A DNA stretch of 56,019 nucleotides from Candidatus Scalindua sp. (GTDB taxonomy: Bacteria; Planctomycetota; Brocadiia; Brocadiales; Scalinduaceae), in contig JAIQZU010000066.1 in the NCBI GenBank assembly GCA_021776915.1, forward strand, positions 1-56,019. Direction: 5' to 3'. Every line of letters begins with the position of its first letter. Position 1 is the stretch's first letter. The translations under genes and the position numbers were made by a program. Below, one piece after another: positions 16,486-26,168 of this stretch. The notes under the pieces are model-generated. The model saw only the letters and a list, made by a program, of their open reading frames with translations. It did no database searches and had not been told where the DNA came from.

Positions 16486-17619
16486 ATGAAATTCACCGAA
16501 TTTGTATATAAGTATAACAAAACAAATAACTTACCTCTCTATATAGTAAGCGGAAGCGAGTATTTCTTACATAAACAGGCTTTAATAGAGATAAAAAAGC
16601 GGTTTTTTTCTGAAGGAGGTGCTGAACAGGGCTTAATCGAGTTTAATGGCAAAGATACCGGTCGTAATTTTGCAGGCAACCTGACAGAAGGCAATAATCT
16701 GAAAAATGCAGGATCGTCCACTTTGTTTTATGATGTCATTGATGAAGTCAAAACCACTCCCATGTTTGGAAAACACAAATTGATAATAGTTGAGAATGCG
16801 GATACCTTCCTGGGTAGATACCAGGATAAAGTTTTAGGCTATCTTAAGAATCCTTGTAGTGCTAACTGCTTGATTTTAGAAGTCTTATCCATAGACAAAA
16901 GGACAAAATTAGCAAAGGCCATGGACGGCAAAAAAGGCATACTTATCGACTGTGATAAACTTTATGACAGACCGGCCCCCTGGGAAACGAAGAAGCCGGA
17001 ATATGACAGTGAACTGACAAAATGGATTGTTATGCATGCCAGGGGTTTTGACAAAATCATGAATCTGAAATCTGCTTTCTGTCTCCTGGAAAAGACAGGA
17101 AACAACCTGTCAATTATTAATAATCAAATAGACGCATTATCTGTTTATATAGGTGACAGGAAAGAAATTACCATAGATGATATTCAAAAGTTGTTAGGGG
17201 TCAGTCACAGGGAGAAACTTTATAATCTGCTTGATGCAATTGGCATTAAGGACACTATCTCAGCAGTAAAAATGGCAGAAAATATCTTCGATATTGGAAT
17301 GGAAAATGAGCGCAAAAATATCACTTACGATGCAAAGTCAATTGCCATAACAATAGTAAGTTCATCACATAGAAGAATGAAAGATTTATGGAAGATTTTG
17401 CGGATACTGGATAATGGGGGAAGCAGAGAAGACATTTTAGAAAAACAATATGCTCCAAGGCCATTTGTTGACAAATTTATAAAACAGGCTCAGAATTATA
17501 ACGAAGAAGAAATGCCTGAAAAATGGAAGTATATGTTAGAAGCAGACTTATTATGTAAAACCAGCCGTCTGTCTCCAACTCTCATAATCGAACAACTGAT
17601 AATCAAGTTATGTAATTGA
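16486..17619 (+). CDS. holA: DNA polymerase III delta subunit
   Basis: 377 residues, close to the usual length. It begins 'LPLYIVSGSEYFLHKQALIEIKKRFF', the usual HolA opening, followed by 'TPMFGKHKLIIVENAD' and 'LILEVLSIDKRTKLAKAM' of the AAA+-like delta fold, and the C-terminal collar domain ('LLDAIGIKDTISAVKMAENI', 'YAPRPFVDKFIKQAQN'). Delta opens the sliding clamp in the clamp-loader complex and has no ATPase motif of its own, as here. It is divergent from HU, with a weak ribosome-binding site. Confidence 0.88.
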   Translation: MKFTEFVYKYNKTNNLPLYIVSGSEYFLHKQALIEIKKRFFSEGGAEQGLIEFNGKDTGRNFAGNLTEGNNLKNAGSSTLFYDVIDEVKTTPMFGKHKLIIVENADTFLGRYQDKVLGYLKNPCSANCLILEVLSIDKRTKLAKAMDGKKGILIDCDKLYDRPAPWETKKPEYDSELTKWIVMHARGFDKIMNLKSAFCLLEKTGNNLSIINNQIDALSVYIGDRKEITIDDIQKLLGVSHREKLYNLLDAIGIKDTISAVKMAENIFDIGMENERKNITYDAKSIAITIVSSSHRRMKDLWKILRILDNGGSREDILEKQYAPRPFVDKFIKQAQNYNEEEMPEKWKYMLEADLLCKTSRLSPTLIIEQLIIKLCN

Positions 17620-17646
17620 AGAAACGTGATATTAAGGGATTTAAGA

Positions 17647-17700
17647 ATTCAGGGATTAAGGAATTCCTAAATTCCTGAATCTATAAATTACTTTTTATTT
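17647..17700 (+). terminator. Possible terminator after holA
   Basis: A near-palindrome centred on GGAATTCC spans 17647-17680 (17-base arms with two or three mismatches) and is followed, after about ten bases, by ACTTTTTATTT. It could end holA transcription or, read the other way, lie beyond clpX. Weak. Confidence 0.3.
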
Positions 17701-17751
17701 GGTTGCCTACCCGACTTTGCCATTCAGGCGGGCGGCTTTGCCGCACTATGT

Positions 17752-19002
17752 TTATGCGCTTTTGCGAAGCTTTTTAGGCATGAGTCGAGTCTTCCCGGTT
17801 ACGACATCCGGCGTAACGACATATACAGCACCTTTCCCCTCTGTTGGTAAATCAAACATAGCGTCCAGCGTAAAACCCTCAAATATCGAACGCAGCGCCC
17901 TTGCCCCGGTCTTACGCTCAAGGGCCCTTTCACTTATTTCAATCAAGGCATCTCTCGAAAACTCTACGGCTGCACTCTCCATCTCAAAGATCTTTTGATA
18001 CTGCTTAACGATGGCATTCTTTGGCTCCAACATAATCCTGATCAAGTCATCCCGGCCAAGCGGCATCAGTGATGTGATCACATGAAGTCTGCCGATGAAT
18101 TCGTGTATCATGCCATATTCGATCAGGTCGTTCATTTTAACTTCAGATAGAATTTCCCCCGTAGATTTATTCTCTGCGAAGTCCGCCTTTGCGCCAAATC
18201 CTATTGCCTTTTTACCAATCCTCTTCTTTATTATATCCTCTATGCCACTGAAGGTCCCACCGCAAATAAACAGAATATCCTTGGTATCCATTTGTATGTA
18301 TTGCTGTTCCGGATGTTTCCTCCCTCCCTGTGGCGGCACATTGACTATAGACTGCTCAAACATCTTAAGCAGTGATTGCTGTACACCTTCACCGGAGACA
18401 TCTCGTGTGATAGACGCGTTTGGACCTTTTCTGGCAATCTTGTCTACCTCATCTATATAGACAATCCCCTGCTGCGCACGGGCTACATTAAAATCGGCAT
18501 CCCTCAGCAACCTTAAAAGAACATTTTCTACATCCTCACCAACATAACCTGCTTCAGTAAAAGTAGTAGCATCAGCTATCGCAAATGGTACATCAAGAAT
18601 ATTCGCAAGTATTTTCGCCAGCAAAGTTTTCCCTGAACCTGTAGGGCCGATTAGTAGGATATTACTCTTCTCCAGCTCTACATCATCATCGGTTACCTCT
18701 GAAGTCAACCTCTTATAATGGTTATGAACTGCCACAGCCAGGACTTTCTTTGCCATCTCCTGCCCTATAATATAGTCATCTAAACGTTCTTTAATATATA
18801 TCGGTGTTGGAATCTTTCTCGTTAAATGTTTGCTGGTCTTTTCATTATCTTTCTGTATAAGCGTGTAGCAGGCTTCAATACATTCATTACAAATGTATAC
18901 GTTGCGGTCACCCTGTATTAATCTCTTAACAACATTATAATTTCTACCACAAAATGAACACGACATATCCTTACCTTTTTTATCCCTGGTTTTCTTGTCC
19001 AT
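17752..19002 (-). CDS. clpX: ATP-dependent Clp protease ATP-binding subunit ClpX
   Basis: 416 residues, full length. N-terminal zinc finger with C15, C18, C38 and C41. Walker A 'GPTGSGKT' (119-126), Walker B '[11 protein letters not shown]', pore loop 'GYVGEDVE', sensor and RKH-like loop '[13 protein letters not shown]', and C-terminal '[22 protein letters not shown]'. ClpX unfolds tagged proteins and feeds them to ClpP. No clpP or tig gene is adjacent. A possible promoter lies right upstream on the minus strand (TTGACA at 19038-19043, TATTAA at 19016-19021), but the leader would then be extremely short. Confidence 0.96.
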   Translation of the reverse strand: MDKKTRDKKGKDMSCSFCGRNYNVVKRLIQGDRNVYICNECIEACYTLIQKDNEKTSKHLTRKIPTPIYIKERLDDYIIGQEMAKKVLAVAVHNHYKRLTSEVTDDDVELEKSNILLIGPTGSGKTLLAKILANILDVPFAIADATTFTEAGYVGEDVENVLLRLLRDADFNVARAQQGIVYIDEVDKIARKGPNASITRDVSGEGVQQSLLKMFEQSIVNVPPQGGRKHPEQQYIQMDTKDILFICGGTFSGIEDIIKKRIGKKAIGFGAKADFAENKSTGEILSEVKMNDLIEYGMIHEFIGRLHVITSLMPLGRDDLIRIMLEPKNAIVKQYQKIFEMESAAVEFSRDALIEISERALERKTGARALRSIFEGFTLDAMFDLPTEGKGAVYVVTPDVVTGKTRLMPKKLRKSA

Positions 19003-19233
19003 TTCTATTCCTCTTTTAATATAACAGCTAAATACAATGTCAAAACAACTGACTCGTATGCTAACAAAAAGTCATTCATTAATCCAGTCTTTTTCGGCAA
19101 TAGCAAATAAGGGTGAAGGCCACATTATTAATTGGTAATGATTCTGATGATTTGATATAAACCACAATTCATTTACTACAAGCGGTATACAATTACAAGG
19201 TTACAATAACAAAGACTGACGTAAGGAGAAAGA

Positions 19234-19770
19234 ATGAATAGTAATTTTATAAATCGTATTCTTCGAGCTGCCAGGCTTGATGCACACCTATATGAAGAAG
19301 TAGAGGCTGACAAGGCCTCAATGCGCCAGGCTATGCTGGTCGTAATTCTCTCCGGTGTTGCTGCAGGAGTGGGAAGTATATCACATGGTGGACACCTGGG
19401 AATTGCGGTTGGTACGCTTATGGCTTTAGCAGGATGGTATATATGGGCATTTCTTACTTATTTGATAGGAACTAAATTTCTGCCGGAACCCCAGACTAAA
19501 TCTGATATTAGTGAATTACTGAGAACAATTGGATTTGCAAGCTCACCGGGTTTGATTCGAGTATTGGGTGTTGTTCCGGAAATAGAAAGATTTGTTTTCC
19601 CGGCTGCATCAATATGGATGTTAGTTGCAATGGTTATTGCCGTGAGACAGGCGCTTGATTACAAAGGAACCCTGCGTGCTGTTATTGTTTGTGTGATAGG
19701 CTGGGTTATTCAGATTGCCATCCTCATTACAATCCTTTCATTTTTCAATGTTTTACCAGAATTGGCTTGA
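19234..19770 (+). CDS. YIP1-family membrane protein
   Basis: 178 residues with about five hydrophobic segments (e.g. 'AMLVVILSGVAAGVGSI', 'LGIAVGTLMALAGWYIWAF', 'ASIWMLVAMVIAVRQAL', 'AVIVCVIGWVIQIAILITIL'). The conserved lead 'RAARLDAHLYEEVEADKASMRQAMLVV' and 'LLRTIGFASSPGLIRVL' fit bacterial YIP1-domain proteins, whose function is unknown. It has a good ribosome-binding site (AAGGAG) and stands alone between clpX and the convergent acyl-activating enzyme gene. Confidence 0.75.
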   Translation: MNSNFINRILRAARLDAHLYEEVEADKASMRQAMLVVILSGVAAGVGSISHGGHLGIAVGTLMALAGWYIWAFLTYLIGTKFLPEPQTKSDISELLRTIGFASSPGLIRVLGVVPEIERFVFPAASIWMLVAMVIAVRQALDYKGTLRAVIVCVIGWVIQIAILITILSFFNVLPELA

Positions 19771-19817
19771 TTCTTACAAAAGACAACTTAACTTTGTCCT
19801 TATACCAATTTAATAAA

Positions 19818-21356
19818 TCAAGTAACTTGTGCAAATTTTTCCATCGCCAGATTTTTAATACTTTTATAATCAACTTTTCCTGACGGCAGCATTGGGATGG
19901 AGTCTATGGGCATGTAGTGATCAGGCTGGGATAGATGTGTCAGCCCCAGACTATCCAGTTTCCTGTTAAGTGATAGTTTATCCGGATTATTTTCTACTAC
20001 AAAGGCTATAAGCTGTTCTCCCTTTTGAGCGTGAGGAATATTTACAACAGCACACTTCCTTTTTTCCTCATCAGTATGTTCATCCAAGACATGAGATAAT
20101 TTATCTTCTATGGGTGATAATGGTATCAACTCCCCCCCTATCTTGGCAAACCTTTTCAGCCGGTCAGTAATATACAGAAATCCATTTTCAATTTTCCCTA
20201 TATCACCGGTAATATAAAACCCGTCATGAAACGCCCTGCTGGTTAATTCTGCTGACTTATAATATCCACTCATGACGTTAGGGCCTTTGACGAGTATCAA
20301 CCCCTCTTCGCCGGGCTGAAGTTCCTCATAAGTATCAGTGTTCACTATTTTACATTGGACATCAGGCAGGAGCCTTCCAACGCTTGTATGACAGAAGTCA
20401 TCCGGATAATTTACTGTAATGCATGAGCAGCTTTCAGTAACCCCATAGCCTTCAAGAATGTTTATGCCCAGCTTTTCATCGAATTTCTTTCTCACACCTT
20501 CGCTTAACTTCTCTGCTCCGGCAAATGCAAGGCGAACACTGGAAACCTGTTCCCTATTCCATCTTTTCATATAACCTCTATAGAGTGTACTGGTTCCTAA
20601 AAGCATTGTCACTCCATACCTGCGGACTACCTTGCCGAGCCTTTCATAATCAGTAGGATTTGGATGGTAAACGACTCCCATCCCCATTACCATCGGCAGC
20701 CAGAGACAGGCAACAAAGCCAAATACATGAAAAAACGGTAAGGTTCCTAATATCTTGTCTTCCGGAACTGGATGAAAAACAGTACTGTAGTTCTGAATAG
20801 CAGCATAAATATTTTTATTTGTCAATGGCACTCCCTTTGGGTGAGATTCCGAGCCGGAGGTAAATAGTATAATGGCTGTCTTATCAGGCGCATCAAACTC
20901 TTTATACTTTTGAATCAATGATTGGCTTGAAGTAATCTTACATGACAAATAGGTCAGTAACTTGTCCAGCTTTGAAGTTTTTTCCTTTATGTCTTCAATG
21001 AAAACCATTCTTGGGTCTTCAGGGATCTCGATCTTTTGAATGAATTTTCTGGAAGTAAAGATTGTTTTAACATCACAGGCATTCATTACCCAATCCTGCT
21101 CCTCCCTGCCTGCAATAAAATTTAAGCCAACAGGGATTTTACCTGCAAATGACGTAGCAATATATGCCAACGCCCCTCCAACAGAAGCGGGAAACATAAG
21201 GGCAATATTCTCGCCCTCAAAGTTGCGAATATGTTTTGACAGGAGAACACTGGCGGTAAGTGTCTGGCCAAATGTCAGAGACATTCCGGTAGAGTCCTCC
21301 TGGATAATTTTACCGAAATTCTTTTTTGCCGTCTTAATAAAGTTTTCTATAAGCAT
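19818..21356 (-). CDS. AMP-dependent acyl-activating enzyme (acyl-CoA/acyl-ACP synthetase)
   Basis: 512 residues of the ANL superfamily. P-loop 'ILFTSGSESHPKGVPLTN', 'GTLPFFHVFGF', adenine motif 'GYGVTESCSCITVN', 'YITGDIGKIENGFLYITDRLKRFAKIGGE' (quoted as motifs A5-A8) and a C-terminal lysine in 'MLPSGKVDYKS'. The sequence resembles the synthetase half of Aas (acyl-ACP synthetase / lysophospholipid acyltransferase) without the acyltransferase half. Its start lies one base after the cysS stop on the same strand, so it is probably co-transcribed. A role in fatty-acid or ladderane-lipid acyl recycling is inference. Confidence 0.82.
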   Translation of the reverse strand: MLIENFIKTAKKNFGKIIQEDSTGMSLTFGQTLTASVLLSKHIRNFEGENIALMFPASVGGALAYIATSFAGKIPVGLNFIAGREEQDWVMNACDVKTIFTSRKFIQKIEIPEDPRMVFIEDIKEKTSKLDKLLTYLSCKITSSQSLIQKYKEFDAPDKTAIILFTSGSESHPKGVPLTNKNIYAAIQNYSTVFHPVPEDKILGTLPFFHVFGFVACLWLPMVMGMGVVYHPNPTDYERLGKVVRRYGVTMLLGTSTLYRGYMKRWNREQVSSVRLAFAGAEKLSEGVRKKFDEKLGINILEGYGVTESCSCITVNYPDDFCHTSVGRLLPDVQCKIVNTDTYEELQPGEEGLILVKGPNVMSGYYKSAELTSRAFHDGFYITGDIGKIENGFLYITDRLKRFAKIGGELIPLSPIEDKLSHVLDEHTDEEKRKCAVVNIPHAQKGEQLIAFVVENNPDKLSLNRKLDSLGLTHLSQPDHYMPIDSIPMLPSGKVDYKSIKNLAMEKFAQVT

Positions 21357-21357
21357 A

Positions 21358-22830
21358 CTACTTCTTCCGCCAGGCTACTTTTTCTTTTTTATCTTCTATG
21401 ATAATCCCCAACTCGCTTAACCTGTCTCTTATTTTGTCTGCCTGTTCCCACTGTTTTGCTGCCCGCAACTCATTTCTCGTATCAATCAATACTTTTATTA
21501 AATCTTCCTCAATTTTAAAAGCATCTATATCATCGGTATCGTGTTGAGCAGTTTTTTCCGTGACTATTCCCAGAACGTCACCTCCATAAATCCTGTAAAA
21601 AGAATCAATTTCTGACAAGACCCCTTCGCTGATTTTCTCATCAGAACTCAGGAGACTATTGACTTCCCTGGTTAAATTGAAGAGAACGGCCAACGCTTCT
21701 GCCGTATTGAAATCCTCATCCATGGCTTCTTCAAAGGTGTTTCCGTATTTTTCCAGCTTCCCCTTCCACTCTTCATTTGCTACAGCCTCCTCCTGCCCTG
21801 ATGACCCCAGCCTTTCTCTTAAATTACGTATTGTATTTTGTAATCTCTCCAGTCCCTTGTCGGCAGCTTCCAGCGCCTCATTGCTGTAGTCAATCGGACT
21901 GCTGTAATGAGTATTAAGAACAAAGAAACGTATTGTTAACGGCGAGAATAATTTAAATGCATCCTTAAGAGTAACGAAATTCCCCAGGGACTTCCCCATC
22001 TTCTGCCCCTCAACTGTTACCATATTGTTGTGCATCCAGTAACGGGCAAAAGGCAGTTCATTGGCAGTCTCACTTTGTGCGATTTCGCACTCATGGTGAG
22101 GGAATACATTTTCAACCCCTCCGCCGTGAATATCAAACGTTTCTCCCAGATATTTCATAGACATGACCGAGCATTCAAGATGCCACCCCGGAAAGCCAAT
22201 CCCCCAGGGGCTGTTCCATTTCATAATATGTCCGGCTCCGGCTTTCTTCCAGAGTGCGAAATCTGCCGGATGTTTTTTCTCCGGGTTTATCTCTAAACGC
22301 GCTCCGGACTCCTGCTCATCCAGTTTCCGACCTGAAAGCTTGCCATAGTCCTTCAGTTTTGACACATCAAAATAGACAGACTGGTTTGCCTCATAAGCAA
22401 ATCCTTTCTCAATCAACCTCTCAACAAGTTCTATCTGTTCAGGAATATGGCCTGTCGCACGAGGTGAAATATCCGGCCGTATGTTATTCAATGCATCCAT
22501 GTCTTCATAATAGCTTCGCATATACATCTCAACTAATTCCATAGGTTCTACCTGTTCCAGCTTGGCCCTTTTTTCAATCTTATCTTCCCCCGCATCTGCG
22601 TTATCCGTTAAGTGTCCGACATCTGTAATATTTTGCACATATCGTACCTTATAACCAATATGCCTTAGATAACGGACAACCACATCAAAGCTGATGTAAC
22701 TCTTGGCATGTCCAATGTGAGGGTGATCATAAACAGTCGGGCCGCACACGTATATCCCAACTCTTCCTTTCTTGAAAGGTATGAATACTTCTTTCTGCCT
22801 TGTTAATGTGTTATAAATTTTTAGTGTCAT
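21358..22830 (-). CDS. cysS: Cysteinyl-tRNA synthetase
   Basis: 490 residues, full length class I synthetase. Zinc Cys29 in 'YVCGPTVYD', HIGH motif 38-41 ('HIGH'), 'GWHLECSVMSMKYLGETFDIHGGG', 'FPHHECEIAQSE', KMSKS variant 'KMGKS' and the C-terminal 'AKQWEQADKIRDRLSELGI'. Charges tRNA-Cys. The acyl-activating enzyme gene follows immediately on the same strand. Confidence 0.97.
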   Translation of the reverse strand: MTLKIYNTLTRQKEVFIPFKKGRVGIYVCGPTVYDHPHIGHAKSYISFDVVVRYLRHIGYKVRYVQNITDVGHLTDNADAGEDKIEKRAKLEQVEPMELVEMYMRSYYEDMDALNNIRPDISPRATGHIPEQIELVERLIEKGFAYEANQSVYFDVSKLKDYGKLSGRKLDEQESGARLEINPEKKHPADFALWKKAGAGHIMKWNSPWGIGFPGWHLECSVMSMKYLGETFDIHGGGVENVFPHHECEIAQSETANELPFARYWMHNNMVTVEGQKMGKSLGNFVTLKDAFKLFSPLTIRFFVLNTHYSSPIDYSNEALEAADKGLERLQNTIRNLRERLGSSGQEEAVANEEWKGKLEKYGNTFEEAMDEDFNTAEALAVLFNLTREVNSLLSSDEKISEGVLSEIDSFYRIYGGDVLGIVTEKTAQHDTDDIDAFKIEEDLIKVLIDTRNELRAAKQWEQADKIRDRLSELGIIIEDKKEKVAWRKK

Positions 22831-23020
22831 CGGTTTTCATTATATTAAGTTTTTATTGAGATAGAAAAATAAACAGAATACATCAGTTCGCCTTGACTGA
22901 GGCTTGCACTGACAGTTAATCATTACGAATGAAGAAGGAAGGGAAACGACAGATGAAACAACCGTCCATTGTCATCGCCACGAAGAGGCAGTCTTTCTTC
23001 ATCCTTCGTTGCCAGAACTC

Positions 23021-24655
23021 TTAATCAGCAAACTCTTCTTTGTCTATATAAATTACCGTCTTGTTTCTGCCCGTCTCCTTTGCCTGGTAGAGGGCCTGAT
23101 CAGCACGAACCAATAAATCATTGATTAACTTTGCATCATTACTGAATGCAATGCCGATACTGACAGTTATGTGAAATTGCTTTGATTCGTATTCAAAAGG
23201 TTTTTTGGATACCATCTCACGGAACCTCTCGTATGCTGCATAAATATTATCCCTGCTTACAGCCGGCAGGATTACTGCAAACTCTTCTCCCCCATAACGA
23301 CAGGCAATATCATTCCTCCTGACGTGTTCCTTGAGTATCTTTCCGATCTCCGACAAAACCATATCACCTGCCGGGTGACCGTATGTGTCGTTAATTCTCT
23401 TAAAGTCATCCAGGTCTATCATGATAAGAGCCACCTCTGTATCATAACGGTTCGCCCTTTCAAACTCCCCTTCCAATGCCTCTATGAAGTAGCGACGATT
23501 ATGTAATTTTGTTAATTCGTCCACGATAGACATTTCTGCCATCTTTGCCTGTGCCCTTTTCACATCACTTCTGAGGCGGGATCTTTCCAGTGTATTATTT
23601 ATAACCCTGCAAATTGACTCTGAATTGATTCTGCTCTTTGGCAAATAATCATAGGCCCCGCACTGTATCACCTGCGAAGCGAGCATCTCATCGCCTTGCC
23701 CTGAAAATACTATTACCGGAGTTTCAATCCCCTCTTTCTCCATCTTATTGAGAAAATCAATACTTGTTCCGTCATTCAGAAAATGATCCAGAAAAATCAT
23801 ATCAAACTGATCCTGTCCTAACATTGTTATTGCCTTTTTCATATTCTCAGCCCAGAACATTTTGATAAGGTCCTGATCTCCCAGGAATGCCTTTGTACCT
23901 CCAAAGACATCCTCTGAATCATCCACTATCAGTATATTTATTTCTCTATCAAAACTCACGATAGAAGACCTGCCGTCATAAGATGGCATGGGATCAGAAT
24001 AATGTATAGTCTTTATTTTATTTGCTATGTCAGATAACTTCCGGCCTGACTCCTTTATTCGGCTTATACATTCAACAGTCTTTTCTCGATTATCACTATA
24101 TTTTTCTATTAACTCCACATTATCCAGGAGAGACGCCAGAGGCTGATTCAGCTTCTGAGCATTTGCTCCTGACATCTGAAGCAACACCTTGAGGCGTTCT
24201 TCTTCAATAAGCGCTTCCTGCTGTTCCAGGATTTTCTCGTTTGCCTTCTTTAGTTCTGTGTTAGCTTTCATTAGGTTTTCCTTCTGTTCGTGTAATTCAA
24301 GGAATATATTTACTTTGCCCTGCAAAATATCCGGGTCCAGTGGTTTAAACAAATAATCCACTGCTCCTTTATCATATCCCTTGAACACGAATTTTTGTTC
24401 TTTGCTGATTGCAGATACAAAGATAATGGGAATGTGCTTTGTCTCTTCGTTTCCTCGCATTAGTTCGGCAGTCTCAAATCCATCCATATCCGGCATCTGA
24501 ACATCAAGGAGCATAAGCGCAAAATTATGTTCTAACAGTAATGCCAGCGCATCATTACCACTTGTAGCCTCTACGATATCCAAGCCGGGCCTTTCCAGTA
24601 TCTTTCGAAGTGCAAGGAGATTTGCAGGTTTGTCATCTACAATAAGAATTTCCAT
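23021..24655 (-). CDS. Double-receiver diguanylate cyclase response regulator
   Basis: 544 residues. REC1 at about 1-120 with phospho-Asp in 'LLDVQMPDMDG'. A central helical segment (about 145-215) resembles a histidine-kinase dimerisation helix, but its phosphoacceptor position reads Q ('GANAQKLNQPLASLL' where kinases have 'AHELNQPL'). REC2 at about 235-355 has 'IFLDHFLNDGTSIDFL'. A GGDEF domain spans about 370-540 with 'CRYGGEEFAVILP' and an inhibitory I-site 'RRND' five residues before it. It should make c-di-GMP under control of two receivers, with product feedback. It lies 165 bases downstream of cheR on the same strand. Confidence 0.9.
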   Translation of the reverse strand: MEILIVDDKPANLLALRKILERPGLDIVEATSGNDALALLLEHNFALMLLDVQMPDMDGFETAELMRGNEETKHIPIIFVSAISKEQKFVFKGYDKGAVDYLFKPLDPDILQGKVNIFLELHEQKENLMKANTELKKANEKILEQQEALIEEERLKVLLQMSGANAQKLNQPLASLLDNVELIEKYSDNREKTVECISRIKESGRKLSDIANKIKTIHYSDPMPSYDGRSSIVSFDREINILIVDDSEDVFGGTKAFLGDQDLIKMFWAENMKKAITMLGQDQFDMIFLDHFLNDGTSIDFLNKMEKEGIETPVIVFSGQGDEMLASQVIQCGAYDYLPKSRINSESICRVINNTLERSRLRSDVKRAQAKMAEMSIVDELTKLHNRRYFIEALEGEFERANRYDTEVALIMIDLDDFKRINDTYGHPAGDMVLSEIGKILKEHVRRNDIACRYGGEEFAVILPAVSRDNIYAAYERFREMVSKKPFEYESKQFHITVSIGIAFSNDAKLINDLLVRADQALYQAKETGRNKTVIYIDKEEFAD

Positions 24656-24820
24656 TTTTCTGTATCGTTTAATGTGTCCTAAATAACTTTAGGCAGAGCA
24701 TTTCAGTATGATGATAAGCGGCGTATTATACTACTCTTATTCTTCACTTTCAAGTTTTCTAAGGAAATACCCTATATTTTCGAGGGGCAATACATAATCA
24801 GGCTTAACTTGTTATAAACA

Positions 24821-25648
24821 CTACGCAATTTTTCCATATATTCTTTCATGATCAGCTACATTTTCAAAATCATCGGAGAATGATGAAGACCTTATGGTTT
24901 CTTTAGTGCCCAGACAAAGGAATCCTCCCGGGCGCAGACTCTCAGAAAAAAGCCTGAATACGCGGTCCTGTAAATCTCTATTAAAATAAATAAACACATT
25001 CCTGCATAGTATCATATCCATTTCCCCGAATACGCCATCAGTCACCAGATTATGATTGGAAAAGACAATATTCTTCTTCAAGGAATTGTCCATTATTACA
25101 TTGTCATATAGAGCAGTATAATAATCCGCAAAAGATGCAAGCCCGCCTGCTTTTCTGTAATTGAGAGTATAATCTTTCATCCTGTCAATTGCAAAAATCC
25201 CAGATTTGGCCTTGTTAAGAACAACATCGTCAGTATCTGTCGCGTAAATCAGGGACGTATTGTGCAATCCCTCCTCCTTCAGTAGAATTGCGGTTGAGTA
25301 AACTTCCTCTCCACTGGAGCAGCCGGCATGCCATACCTTTATAAAAGGCTGTTTCTTCAGTTCAGGAATTACTATTTCCCTGAGTGCCTTGAAAAAAGAC
25401 GGATCCCGGAACATCTCAGTGACATTGATGGTAAGGTCTGAAAGTAAAGTTGCAAAGAATTTGCTATCGTTAAGTAATTTGTGCTGCATCTCAGAAATTG
25501 TTTTGAAATTTGATTGAGATAATCTGTAACGGATGCGGCGCTTTAAGGAGGCCCTTGCATAATTCCTGAAATCATAGCCATACTTCTGGTAGATTGCCTG
25601 TAATCGCAGTTCAAACTCGATTTTCTCATTTTCGTTTGCTATCTCCAT
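24821..25648 (-). CDS. cheR: CheR-type chemoreceptor methyltransferase
   Basis: 275 residues. N-terminal helical CheR_N ('LQAIYQKYGYDFRNYARASLKRRIRYRLSQSN') and SAM-binding CheR domain with 'VWHAGCSSGEEVYSTAILL', 'ATDTDDVVLNKAKSGIF', 'DMILCRNVFIYFN' and 'GGFLCLGTKE'. Methylates glutamates in signalling partners. No chemoreceptor, cheB or cheA lies nearby; the downstream neighbour is the double-receiver diguanylate cyclase, so it may serve a Che-like system linked to c-di-GMP rather than motility. Confidence 0.92.
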   Translation of the reverse strand: MEIANENEKIEFELRLQAIYQKYGYDFRNYARASLKRRIRYRLSQSNFKTISEMQHKLLNDSKFFATLLSDLTINVTEMFRDPSFFKALREIVIPELKKQPFIKVWHAGCSSGEEVYSTAILLKEEGLHNTSLIYATDTDDVVLNKAKSGIFAIDRMKDYTLNYRKAGGLASFADYYTALYDNVIMDNSLKKNIVFSNHNLVTDGVFGEMDMILCRNVFIYFNRDLQDRVFRLFSESLRPGGFLCLGTKETIRSSSFSDDFENVADHERIYGKIA

Positions 25649-26168
25649 AACAATCTGGAACTGGAAGCACTTTTTATCATTTACATAAATTTTACAAAAT
25701 CATACACCTGACGATAATCATGTCAATTAAGATGTGTTAAAATCCCACAACTAACCCTCCACACGGCTCATCGCCAGTCCCCGTACCTGTACCTGCCTAA
25801 TTGAATGACCTGTCGGACGAAGACGAGGCTGGATATACCATAATTACGTCACCACTAATACGTTCGGCACGAAAAATGCGTTTTCAGACGCCGGTTCAGG
25901 CTGAAAACGTAAAGGAACCTTATTCCGTGAAGACATATTGTGAATGGATGTAGTCTATATCAAAACTATAAATTCTAATACTTAAAAGACTTAAGGTATT
26001 ATATTTTCGTTGACAACTTAATGTCGCCATATAAAATCATCTATGAAAATTACAGCAGATAAAGTTAATAATACAGGTTTACAGAGCTACGCTGTGCCTG
26101 GCTCTGAAATTGGTAACCATTTCTGTCTAAATTAATAGACAGGACAAGAAAAGTAAATGTAGGAGAGA
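25649..26168. other. 520-base divergent non-coding region
   Basis: This separates cheR (minus) from the sigma54 activator gene (plus). No gene is seen. A nine-base-pair hairpin CGTTTTCAG / CTGAAAACG (25879-25909) is the only clear structure. I found no convincing sigma54 (-24/-12) site. Confidence 0.5.
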
